The position numbers and the translations under genes were made by a program. Under the pieces are notes generated by a model that worked only from the letters and a program-made list of their open reading frames with translations, had not been told where the DNA came from and made no database searches. From an uncultured Mycoplasmataceae bacterium (GTDB lineage: Bacteria; Bacillota_I; Bacilli_A; Mycoplasmatales; Mycoplasmoidaceae), in assembly GCA_947176435.1 (NCBI GenBank), contig CAMWQH010000025.1, positions 1 through 7,487 of the forward strand: a DNA stretch of 7,487 bases. The letters are read 5' to 3'. Shown piece by piece: positions 1 to 6,907 of the stretch (its first letter is position 1; each line of letters begins with the position of its first letter).

Positions 1-709
1 GTGATGAAGCAATTTTCTTATTTAAAGATTCAACTTGTCCTTCTGAAGAAATACCGCCAAACGCATGATTTCCAATATTTATTTCGGTTTTATAATCAAT
101 AGGTAAATCTCACTTAATATTAATTAATTTTTCACACGTACAAAAAGCACTTTCACCAATAGTCTTTAAACTACTTGGGAATATTATAGAAGTTAATGAT
201 TTACATTCAAAAAAAGCATCATTGTTAATTTGTGTTAAACTACTTGGGAATATTACAGAATTTAATGCTCAACATTGATAAAATGCACCTTCATTAATTA
301 ATTTTAGACAATTTGGAAGGTCAATAATAGACAGTTTTGAAAGAGCAAAAGCAACAGATCCAATTGAAGAACATTTAGAATTTTCAGCAAAAATTAATTT
401 TTTAATAAATGATGGGATTGTTGATGATCCTGTCCCTGATGAAACAATACAAAAAGCATTGTCAGCAATGCTTGTTACTTTTGATGGAATTTGTATAGTA
501 TCGCATATATTTTCATATTCAGATAAATCAATTCCATCTTTAAACCCCAATAAATTATTGTTTTGAATATCATAAACATCATAATGTAATGCATTTTTAG
601 GTACAACATCTGATGAAGACCCACAGCTTGTAGCTGCAAAAGGAATTGTTGCAACAATTCCTAATCCACAAGTAATACTTGCGATAGTTTTGATTAATTT
701 TTTGTTCAT
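1..709 (-). CDS. BspA-type leucine-rich-repeat lipoprotein, partial (3' end outside window)
   Basis: The first 236 codons of a surface lipoprotein are visible; the rest lies beyond position 1. Residues 1-29 form a lipoprotein signal peptide: basic MNKK, a hydrophobic stretch, then lipobox ATSC with Cys29 as the predicted lipid-anchored residue. From about residue 71 the protein consists of LRR_5/BspA-like (TpLRR) repeats with the pattern IPxxVTxIxxxAFxxCxxL. The clearest copies are near residues 136-158, 159-181 and 182-199, with a 23-residue period typical of this class. TGA encodes Trp147 and Trp200. The start is supported by an AGGAGA ribosome site (715-720) five bases upstream. It is transcribed divergently from the rpsF operon. 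BspA-like repeats are known from adhesins that bind host or microbial surfaces; adhesion here is inference. Its promoter carries a 15-bp homopolymer, hinting at switchable expression. Confidence 0.88.
166..268 (-). repeat. Two 69-bp-spaced direct repeats within the LRR lipoprotein gene
   Basis: Two copies (about 166-199 and 235-268) are offset by exactly 69 bp, which is 23 codons or one leucine-rich repeat. A 21-bp core (166-186 and 235-255) is identical, followed by a stretch with only a few mismatches. They encode the IIFPSSL / VIFPSSL strand of consecutive repeats. Such near-identical in-frame copies could let the repeat number change by recombination or slippage without breaking the frame; that is inference. 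Confidence 0.85.
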
Positions 710-729
710 ATTTATCTCCTATAAGAATA

Positions 730-761
730 TTTATACTTGTTTTTTTTTTTTTTTACAACAA
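730..761 (-). promoter_or_regulatory. Candidate promoter of the LRR lipoprotein, with poly(A) spacer
   Basis: Read on the minus strand, a -35-like TTGTTG (756-761) is followed by a 20-nt spacer and a -10-like TATAAA (730-735). The spacer is mostly a run of 15 A. Transcription would start near 723, giving a leader of about 14 nt that just includes the AGGAGA ribosome site, which fits a real promoter. The 20-nt spacing is longer than the usual 17. An alternative -10-like sequence on this strand lies around 786-792, overlapping the divergent promoter. Assignment is by eye only. Confidence 0.5.
740..754. repeat. 15-bp homopolymer (T on plus strand, A on minus strand)
   Basis: An uninterrupted run of 15 T is seen directly. 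It lies in the divergent intergenic region, between the -35-like and -10-like elements of the minus-strand lipoprotein promoter. Runs of this length are prone to slipped-strand changes in mycoplasmas. No hairpin precedes it on either strand, so it is not a convincing terminator. Confidence 0.97.
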
Positions 762-763
762 AA

Positions 764-793
764 TTTAAAAAAAATTATTAATGTTTATATAAT
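764..793 (+). promoter_or_regulatory. Candidate promoter of the rpsF operon
   Basis: A perfect -10 hexamer TATAAT (788-793) is preceded after 18 nt by a weak -35-like TTTAAA (764-769). The start of transcription would be near 800, giving an untranslated leader of about 81 nt before rpsF. The weak -35 is common in mycoplasma promoters. This is the only good promoter-like sequence before the tightly spaced genes from 881 onward. Confidence 0.65.
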
Positions 794-800
794 AGATGTA

Positions 801-832
801 CATTTAACTGGACATTGAATATTAGTTAAATG
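801..832 (+). promoter_or_regulatory. rpsF leader hairpin 1 (9-bp perfect inverted repeat)
   Basis: CATTTAACT (801-809) and AGTTAAATG (824-832) are perfect reverse complements around a 14-nt loop that begins GGACATT. The stem begins almost at the predicted transcription start, so it would sit at the 5' end of the operon mRNA. In other bacteria the S6-S18 pair can bind its own leader; whether this hairpin does so is inference. Confidence 0.5.
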
Positions 833-839
833 AATTCTT

Positions 840-855
840 TGCCTATTAATAGGCA
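840..855 (+). promoter_or_regulatory. rpsF leader hairpin 2 (16-bp perfect palindrome)
   Basis: TGCCTATTAATAGGCA is a perfect palindrome that can fold as a 6-bp stem with a TTAA loop. It ends 8 nt before the strong AAAGGAGG ribosome site (864-871) of rpsF. It is not followed by a U-run, so it does not look like a terminator. It could be part of a translational control element or a dyad-symmetric protein site. Confidence 0.5.
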
Positions 856-880
856 TTTCCCATAAAGGAGGATTATAACT

Positions 881-1333
881 ATGGCGAAATATGAAATTAT
901 GCTATTAGTTGATGGTAATCTTGATGAAGCAAAATCAAAAGAAGCTATCAAGAACTTAACTGAACTATTTAGCGAACAAAAAGACTATAAAGAAACATCT
1001 TTAGGTCTTAGAGATCTTGCATACAAGATCAATGGCTTATCTAAAGCTTGATACACTCAATTAAACTTTTCTTTAGAAGATGCAACTAAAATTGCTGAAT
1101 TTAGAAGATTAGCTTTAATTGACAAAGCGGTTATTAGACAATTAGTAATCAATCTTGACAAAGATTATGGTGCTAACGCTCTTAAAAACCCTAAAAAAGT
1201 TAAACGTAGCAAAGTTAAAATGACTAAATATAAAGAAAGAATGGCTAAGATTGCTGCTGAAAGAGAAGCTAAAGAAAAACAAATGCAAGAACTTAAAGAG
1301 ATAAACTCTTTAGCTAAAAAAGAAGAAAAGTAA
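881..1333 (+). CDS. rpsF: 30S ribosomal protein S6
   Basis: The 150-residue product is S6, which pairs with S18 on the platform of the 30S subunit. The start MAKYEIMLLVDGNL matches the S6 first beta strand (YEIMLI/V type), followed by the central LAYKINGLSKAWY segment and the RRLALIDKAVIRQLVINLD strand-helix region. From about residue 100 there is a lysine/glutamate-rich tail of roughly 50 residues, longer than the basic S6 fold needs and likely a helical or flexible extension. Trp57 is encoded by TGA. The AAAGGAGG ribosome site ends 9 nt before the ATG and is among the strongest in the window. It is the first gene of the operon, with ssb starting one nucleotide after its stop, and is preceded by a leader with two inverted repeats. 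Confidence 0.96.
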
Positions 1334-1334
1334 T

Positions 1335-1826
1335 ATGAACAAAGTATTCTTAGTGGGTAGACTTGTTGCTGACCCATTAGCTACAGTTACAGCAAAAGGT
1401 ACAAATCAATCACGTATCACTATTGCTGTAAACAACAATAAGCAAAAAGATGAAACTTACTTCTTCCCTTGCATTGCTTGATCAAATCCAGCTAACTTTA
1501 TTAATACTTTCTTAAAGAAAGGTGATTTGGTTGCTATTGATGGTCAATTAAGAAGAACAAGTTATGTCTCTAAACAATCTGGTCAAACAGTATTTAGTAC
1601 TGATATTGTAATTGATACAATCAATTCAATTGGTTCTAGAAGACAAAACAACGAATTTGCAAACGCATCAGTTGCTGATGAACCAAAAAAATCTATTGAT
1701 GAAGCATTTTCTACTAATGTTGTAACAAATAAAGAAATGTCTAGTCAAAAGATTAATGCCCCAAAATATGAAAATAATAATGACGAAATCGAATGATTCG
1801 ATGAGTTAAATGAAGGAGATAAATAA
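1335..1826 (+). CDS. ssb: Single-stranded DNA-binding protein
   Basis: The 163-residue SSB coats single-stranded DNA at the replication fork and in repair. The OB fold covers about residues 1-100: MNKVFLVGRLVADP, then RITIAVNNN, ETYFFPCIAWS (Trp49 from TGA is the conserved Trp of this strand), GDLVAIDGQLRRTSY and the closing IVIDTINSIGS. Residues 101-150 form a polar low-complexity linker. The end, NNDEIEWFDELNEGDK, is acidic and contains WF but lacks the usual terminal DDDIPF-like tip. The start is fixed by the MNKVFLVGRL match, one base after the rpsF stop, with only a purine-rich weak ribosome site. Its TAA overlaps the rpsR ATG by one base, so translational coupling is likely. The rpsF-ssb-rpsR order is widely conserved. 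Confidence 0.95.
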
Positions 1827-2080
1827 TGGAAACTAAAAATACAAAACCTGCACCACGTAAATTTAAAACATTTTTACGTAAAAAACCATGTGTTTTATGT
1901 CAACAAGGTATAAATTTTGTAGACTATAAAGACACAGAATTACTTTCTAAGTACATTTCTTACAATGGTAAGATTTTGCCTAGAAGAATTACTGGTTGTT
2001 GCGCAAAGCACCAAAGAATGATTGCTAATGCAATCAAACGTGCAAGAATTGTTGCTTTATTACCTTTCATTAAGGAATAA
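1826..2080 (+). CDS. rpsR: 30S ribosomal protein S18
   Basis: The 84-residue S18 binds 16S rRNA together with S6. The core is visible: the FVDYKDTELLSKYIS segment, then GKILPRRITGCCAKHQRMI, AIKRARIVALLPF. Cys22 and Cys25 (CVLC) together with Cys58, Cys59 and His62 match the zinc-binding form of S18 (C+ type), as opposed to paralogues that have lost the cysteines. The basic N-terminal tail is normal for the family. The ATG overlaps the ssb stop (TAATG), and the GGAG ribosome site lies inside the end of ssb. Confidence 0.97.
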   Translation: METKNTKPAPRKFKTFLRKKPCVLCQQGINFVDYKDTELLSKYISYNGKILPRRITGCCAKHQRMIANAIKRARIVALLPFIKE

Positions 2081-2098
2081 AACAATATAGAAGGTTTT

Positions 2099-2878
2099 AT
2101 GCCAAATAAAAATTGGATAAAAATAGAGCAATATGCTTTTTCAAAAGCTGAATGACATTGAATCACTAAACTTATTTATGGATTCTTAGCTGGTTTTTTT
2201 GTTGGAATTGGTTATACCGCAATGTTAGTTATTGAAAAGAAACTAACGGGTGGTGTTGATGATGCTCTTACTAAATTTTTTGGCTCACTTATATTCTGTA
2301 CTGGTATTGTAATGTGCATGTTTGTAGGCGCTAACTTGTTTACTGGAAATTGTGCAGTATATGCACCAGTGATTACAAAAAGAATTAGTCGTAAACGTTT
2401 TTATCTAGATTTATTACTTACATTTGTAGGTAATTACATTGGATCAATTGCAATTGTTTTGCTTATTTGAGCAATTGGAATACTAGATAAAGAAGCACAA
2501 GCAAAAGTAACAGAAGTAGCTATTGCTAAAATTCAATTAGATTGGTATAAAACATTCCTTTCAGGAATCATTACAAATGTATTAGTTGTTGGAACTGTGA
2601 TCTGCATTAATGTATTTGATAATAAATTAGTTGGATTCTTTGCAACATTATTAATGATTACTGCATTTGCAATATGTGGATTCCAACACGTTGTTGCAAA
2701 TATGTATATAACAACTATGGGTGGATTATTAGGAATATTTAATGGTAATTCACAATTAGTTGGACAATTGTTCTACAATTGTTTATTGATGTCATTATTA
2801 GGTAATTTTGCTGGTGGAGTATTATTAACACTTTGTTATTACTTAAGTTGAAATAAGTTAAATAAAAATAAGGAGTAA
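2099..2878 (+). CDS. Formate/nitrite transporter (FNT) family channel
   Basis: The 259-residue multi-pass membrane protein belongs to the FNT family, homopentameric channels for small monovalent anions such as formate, nitrite, lactate or hydrosulfide. Hallmarks seen: GANLFTGN at 77-84 (first re-entrant loop), GNYIGS near 111-116, FLSGIITNVLV at 153-163, the pore-histidine motif GFQHVVANMY at 194-203 with His197, and a final GNFAGG at 235-240. About six hydrophobic segments can be counted and the length is normal. Trp19, Trp21, Trp124 and Trp251 use TGA; Trp6 and Trp149 use TGG. An AGAAGG ribosome site lies 4 nt before the ATG, 18 nt after rpsR. The rplI ribosome site (AAGGAG) is inside its last codons, so the two are coupled. 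Substrate cannot be told; export of fermentation acids such as lactate or formate is a reasonable inference. Its place inside a ribosomal operon is unusual. Confidence 0.93.
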
Positions 2879-2880
2879 AT

Positions 2881-3327
2881 ATGAGAGTAATTTTAAAAAA
2901 AGACATTAAAGGATTAGGGAGAATTAATCAAATTGTAACCGTTAAAGATGGTTATGCTAAAAATTTTCTTTTTAAAAACAATTTAGCAGTAATGGTTAAT
3001 GATAAATCATTAAATGATTTAAATAAAACATTAACTAAGCAAGCCGAATTTGAAGCAGAACAAGTTAAAAAGTTTACTGAAATTAAAAATAAAATTGAAA
3101 AAATTAATCTTGAATTTACATTAAAAACTAATAAAGACAAAACATTTGGCGCAATTTCTGTTACTCAAATAATAGATGAACTAAAATCGAAACATCAAAT
3201 TACAATTGATAAGTTCATGATTAATAATCAAGATAAAAAATTTGATTTGGGTGTTCACATTATCCAAATTGAGCTATACAAGAGTATTGTAGCTAAACTT
3301 AACATAAATGTTAAACCTGAAAAATAA
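2881..3327 (+). CDS. rplI: 50S ribosomal protein L9
   Basis: The 148-residue L9 binds 23S rRNA near the L1 stalk. The N-terminal domain shows MRVILKKDIKGLGRINQIVTVKDGYAKNFLFKNNLA, split here only by position: the VKDGYAKNFL signature lies at residues 21-30. A charged helix follows (about 40-75), then the C-terminal domain with DKTFGAISVTQI near 85-97 and LGVHIIQIELY near 123-133. The length is usual for the family. It starts two nucleotides after the FNT gene, with AAGGAG just before that gene's stop. L9 next to dnaB is a common order in mollicutes and other Firmicutes-related bacteria. Confidence 0.96.
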   Translation: MRVILKKDIKGLGRINQIVTVKDGYAKNFLFKNNLAVMVNDKSLNDLNKTLTKQAEFEAEQVKKFTEIKNKIEKINLEFTLKTNKDKTFGAISVTQIIDELKSKHQITIDKFMINNQDKKFDLGVHIIQIELYKSIVAKLNINVKPEK

Positions 3328-3339
3328 TGAGGCTATAAC

Positions 3340-4770
3340 ATGGCAAATTTTAACGAAAAATCAATCAGTTCTTTAGAAAGAAAAGTTATTAGTGATATCT
3401 TAAACGATCCAGAAGTTTTAGACAACATCACTAACAAACTTGAACCACAAGATTTCCTAAATAAAGAATTAGGAATTATTTTTAGTGCTGCTCAAGCATT
3501 AAATAAAGAATCAAAGGCCGTAGATCCTCACACTGTTATTAATTACTTAGATAGCCATGATGAATTACAATTTGATGGATATAGTGACATTGTTATTTCT
3601 TTATACAATCAATTTACTACATCAGTAGATGTAGATGACCATGTAGATTTAATTAAAAATGCTTCTATTAAAAGAAAAATGGATGCGTTTGCTGCAAAAA
3701 TTGTTGATACTAAATTTGATCCAACAGTATTTACTGATCAAATGTTCAATATGGAACAAGAGTTCATGGCAATTGCTGGATCTAAAAAGAACATTAAATT
3801 AAAAAGAATCGGTGATATAACTGCTTCTTATCAAGATAAGTTAAATACTATTTTAGATCAAGCTGATGGTGGATATTTTGGAACAACATCAGGTTATAAA
3901 GATATTGATAAAATCACTAATGGCTTTCAACCAGGTGACTTGATTATTCTAGCTGCTCGTCCAGGTATAGGTAAAACTGCATTAGCACTAAACTTTTTGT
4001 TAAATGCTGCTGAAGATATTAAGAAAAAACAAGTAAATGATCCAACAGCTAAAAAAGATGTAGTCGTAATGTTCTCATTAGAAATGGGAGCTGAACAATT
4101 GTGTCAAAGATTAATATCAATGCATAGTTTAATTGACTTGTCTTATAGAAATATTAAAAATATTTCTTCTAGCGAATGACATGCATTCACTGATTCAATT
4201 ACTCAAATAAATGAATTACCAATCCTAATTGATGATTCAAGCGATGTTTCAATTCTTGATATTCAATCACAATTAAAACAAATTAGTAACAATTACAATA
4301 TTAAATTAGTTGTTGTTGACTATTTGCAATTACTTCGTGGTCCTAAATCTACAAATCAAATGAACCGTCAACAAGAAGTTGCTTTTATTTCAAGAACACT
4401 TAAAGCAATTGCTCGTGATCCAAAAATTAACGCTCCAATTATTGCTATTGCTCAATTATCACGTGCTATTGAACAAAGACGTGGTGATCGTCCAATGCTT
4501 TCAGACTTAAGAGAATCTGGCGCTATTGAACAAGATGCAGACTTGGTTACTTTCATTAGTTATAAAAACAATGAAACTGAAAGTTTTGCTGATGAACAAG
4601 ATAATAAAGAAGACACAATTAAAACAAATGATTACCAAATCGGTAATATGAACCCAATTGTTGAATATTCAATTAGCAAACACCGTAACGGTCCAACAGG
4701 AATAGTTGAATTAACGTTTAATAAACAATTTGGTAAATACTTAGAAATCGTAAAACAAGGTGAAAACTAA
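3340..4770 (+). CDS. dnaB: Replicative DNA helicase DnaB
   Basis: The 476-residue hexameric helicase unwinds DNA at the replication fork. The N-terminal helical domain spans about residues 8-110 (SSLERKVISDILNDPEVL at the start), a linker follows, and the RecA-like ATPase domain covers about 180-470. Motifs seen: GYKDIDKITNGFQPGDLIILAARPG leading into Walker A RPGIGKT (207-213), the FSLEM motif with catalytic Glu248, Walker B LVVVDYLQLL with Asp327, AQLSRAIEQR (371-380), DLRESGAIEQDAD (389-401) and the arginine-finger region KHRNGPTG (447-454). Trp280 is encoded by TGA at 4177-4179, so the reading frame is intact only under table 4. No inteins or insertions are seen. The ribosome site is weak (TGAGG, 3328-3332), 12 nt after rplI. 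The length is normal. Confidence 0.97.
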
Positions 4771-4776
4771 TATAAT
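4771..4776 (+). promoter_or_regulatory. Candidate -10 box just upstream of the lipoprotein gene
   Basis: A perfect TATAAT immediately follows the dnaB stop and lies 8 nt before the ATG at 4785. There is no Shine-Dalgarno sequence in the 14-nt gap, and no good -35 (TCGTAA at 17-nt spacing is weak). A start 6-7 nt downstream would give an almost leaderless mRNA. In such AT-rich DNA the hexamer could occur by chance. Confidence 0.35.
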
Positions 4777-4784
4777 AAATAAAT

Positions 4785-6224
4785 ATGAAAAGAAACTATA
4801 AAATTAAACTATTAAGTTTATTAGGAATAGCAGGAATTTTAGCAGTTCCTATGGTTTCTTTAACTTCATGTGGTAAAGTTTCTCAATACTTTTTACCAGT
4901 AATTGTTGGTGGATCAGAACAAAAAAATGGTCCATTTAACAATTTTGTATCTTCAACATCAAAAGATTTTGATCAAAATAGTATTATTGATTATTTACCT
5001 TCAAATTATGATTATTATTTAACACCACAATCTTCTGGACAAGCTGCAACTACAAACTATGTTTATGCATCTCCAAACAATTTATCTAATCCTGATGACA
5101 TTAAACCTTATGATCCAGAATGATTAAGTGCTACTAATAGTAAATTAACAAAATTTACTTATACAACAAGTAGTGAACCTAAAAATCATTTTGATAGTAG
5201 AAACTACAATATTTACTCAACTTCAACTGCAATCAGTACAATTACTTCTAACACTTCACAATTGTTTTCATACATGTTATATTACCAATTGCACATAGTC
5301 AATGACTATGTTCATGGGGGAGCAAAAGATCCTTCAACTTTAGAAACTTTGTATGGTGGCAATATAGAAGACCTTGATTCTCAACTTTCTAATTTTTTAG
5401 AATATAACTATGATTTATCAAATTTAATGTCTAGTTCAAAATCACACGTTAAATTTGGTCAATCTTCTTGCGATGTTAGCATAGTTCAAAATAATGATTC
5501 TGATAAACGTCTTGGTTTTTTACCAACTGTTGAAAATAAAGATTGAACCGATCCTAACTCAAACTTCCCATATGCTCAAATAAAAGATGAAGATGACACA
5601 AAAAAAGTTACAGGATTCGATTACATTCCATTTATTTTTAATATAAATGATTTATCATTTAGTTACTACAACCCTGTTACAAGCAATAAAACTTTTTTAC
5701 TTAACAATTGATTAATTCAAGATGAAAACAAGGTTAAATCTCAAATTAATTCTACAAAAGGATGAAATAAATTTTTTAGTATTACAGGTGAATCAAAAGA
5801 TTCATGAACACCATCATTAAATTGAACATTAAAACCTACAACAGGTACTAAAATCAATATTCCTAAATCTGTTCCTTTGTTAGATACCAATACTGATATT
5901 AAATCTTCAACATTTGTTGGATTAGCAAGTTATGGTATTTATAACTTGGAAAATGGGGATGATAAAGAGCAATTACCTATTTTTAACTCTGTTGTTGGGA
6001 TTTATCCTTCATATTTTTTAGCTGATGAAGATGTTTATAAACAAAAAGATGGCGATGACACAAATTGATTTTTAGATAAAACTAAATTAGACACAAAAAT
6101 GAATAATTTAGTTAAAAAATTAACAAGTAGAAATGAAAAACCAACACCTGAAGCAATTGAATTTGTTAAAAATTTCTTTTCAAACGATGGTGTTGCAAAG
6201 ATTGCAGACATTCTTTCTAAATAA
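4785..6224 (+). CDS. Putative lipoprotein of unknown function
   Basis: The 479-residue product starts with a lipoprotein signal peptide: MKRNYKIK, a hydrophobic stretch, and lipobox LTSC with predicted lipid-modified Cys29. The rest is a polar, Ser/Thr/Asn/Asp/Tyr-rich extracellular protein without membrane segments; I recognise no domain. Seven tryptophans, all from TGA, occur, five of them in the middle to late part (for example NNWLI, KGWNKF, DSWTP, LNWTL). One further Cys lies in the SSCDVS segment near residue 229. The C-terminal 50 residues are helical-looking (TKMNNLVKKL, EAIEFVKNFF). From memory, M. genitalium also has lipoprotein genes between dnaB and ung (MG095/MG096), so this is probably the positional counterpart, with unproven homology. 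There is no Shine-Dalgarno before the ATG; a TATAAT lies 8 nt upstream. Its stop overlaps the ung start. Confidence 0.85.
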
Positions 6225-6880
6225 TGAAAATTAATGTCGTTACTTCTTGATTAGAAGTAATTAAAAAACAAACAAAATTAGAATATTGAAAACAATTAGA
6301 AAAACAAGTAGACAATGCTTATTCTAATTTTATTTGTTATCCAAAATATGAAAATATTTTCAATTGTTTCAACTACTTTAATTTTGAAGACACTAAAGTA
6401 GTCATAATTGGACAAGATCCTTATTACATTCCAGATATGGCAAATGGATTAGCATTCGCTACCGACAATACAAAATTACCAATGTCACTAAAAAATATCT
6501 ATAAAGAACTTAAAAGTAATTTAGGGGTTATAAAGACTACTGGTGATCTCGCTTCTTGGGCAAAACAAGGTGTTTTACTACTAAATAATGCACTTTCAGT
6601 TACTAAAGATAAACCAAATTCGCATTTAAAATTTGGATGAAATACATTTACAAACAACATTATTGAAGAAATTGATAAAAACATTAATGGAGTGATTTTT
6701 GTATTGTGAGGCAATTTTGCAAAAACAAAAATTCCTTTAATTAAAAACAAAAATAACTACATCTTAACAGCTGCGCACCCTTCTCCATTGAGCGCTACTC
6801 ATGGATTTTTTGGATGTAAACATTTTTCAAAAATAAATGATATATTAGTTAAAAATAAGAAAAAACCAATAATTTGATAA
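6224..6880 (+). CDS. ung: Uracil-DNA glycosylase (family 1)
   Basis: The 218-residue enzyme removes uracil from DNA, the first step of base excision repair. The catalytic motif reads GQDPYY at 63-68, with Asp65 as the water-activating residue and Tyr67 retained; canonical enzymes have GQDPYH. It continues IPDMANGLAF, where many enzymes have an H in place of the N. Further family motifs: WAKQGVLLLNNALSVTKDKPNSH (112-134) with the uracil-reading Asn, VIFVLWGNFAKTK (157-169), and the Leu-intercalation loop AAHPSPLSATHGFFGCKHFSK (183-203) with His185, given here as consecutive segments of the same region. The length is normal. Trp at 9, 22, 139, 162 and 218 use TGA; Trp112 uses TGG. The ATG overlaps the lipoprotein stop (TAATG) and has no ribosome site, so translation probably depends on coupling. 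Confidence 0.95.
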
Positions 6881-6902
6881 TTATAATTATTAATAATATA
6901 TA
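6874..6902 (+). promoter_or_regulatory. Candidate promoter giving a leaderless mRNA for the membrane protein
   Basis: TTGATA (6874-6879, close to TTGACA) and TATATA (6897-6902) are separated by exactly 17 nt. The expected start of transcription, 6-7 nt downstream, falls on the ATG at 6908. The 27-nt gap after ung holds no Shine-Dalgarno sequence. A second -10-like TATAAT is at 6882-6887. The region is nearly all A and T, so chance matches are possible. Confidence 0.45.
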
Positions 6903-6907
6903 GATTA

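Noticed and set aside
740..754. Poly(T) run as a rho-independent terminator
   Set aside because: No GC-containing hairpin precedes it on the plus strand, and no plus-strand gene lies to its left.
1165..1377. Minus-strand open frame opposite rpsF and ssb
   Set aside because: It is antisense to two clearly conserved genes, has no ribosome site and shows no recognisable protein.
1527..1529. TTG as the start of ssb
   Set aside because: It lies inside the OB fold; the ATG at 1335 restores the full conserved N-terminus through a TGA-coded Trp49.
1960..2166. Minus-strand open frame opposite rpsR and the FNT start
   Set aside because: Shadow of conserved genes in another frame, with no start signals of its own.
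4177..4179. In-frame TGA in dnaB, and similar TGAs in rpsF, ssb, FNT, the lipoproteins and ung, suggesting pseudogenes
   Set aside because: The TGAs fall at tryptophan positions and the family motifs continue in the same frame on both sides; all genes are intact with TGA read as Trp.
6437..6439. ATG within ung as the true start
   Set aside because: It would remove the catalytic GQDPYY motif; the ATG at 6224 gives a full-length enzyme.
6886..6897. ATTATTAATAAT palindrome after ung as a terminator or operator
   Set aside because: It consists only of A and T, is short, and such palindromes are expected by chance in this composition; it also overlaps the candidate promoter.
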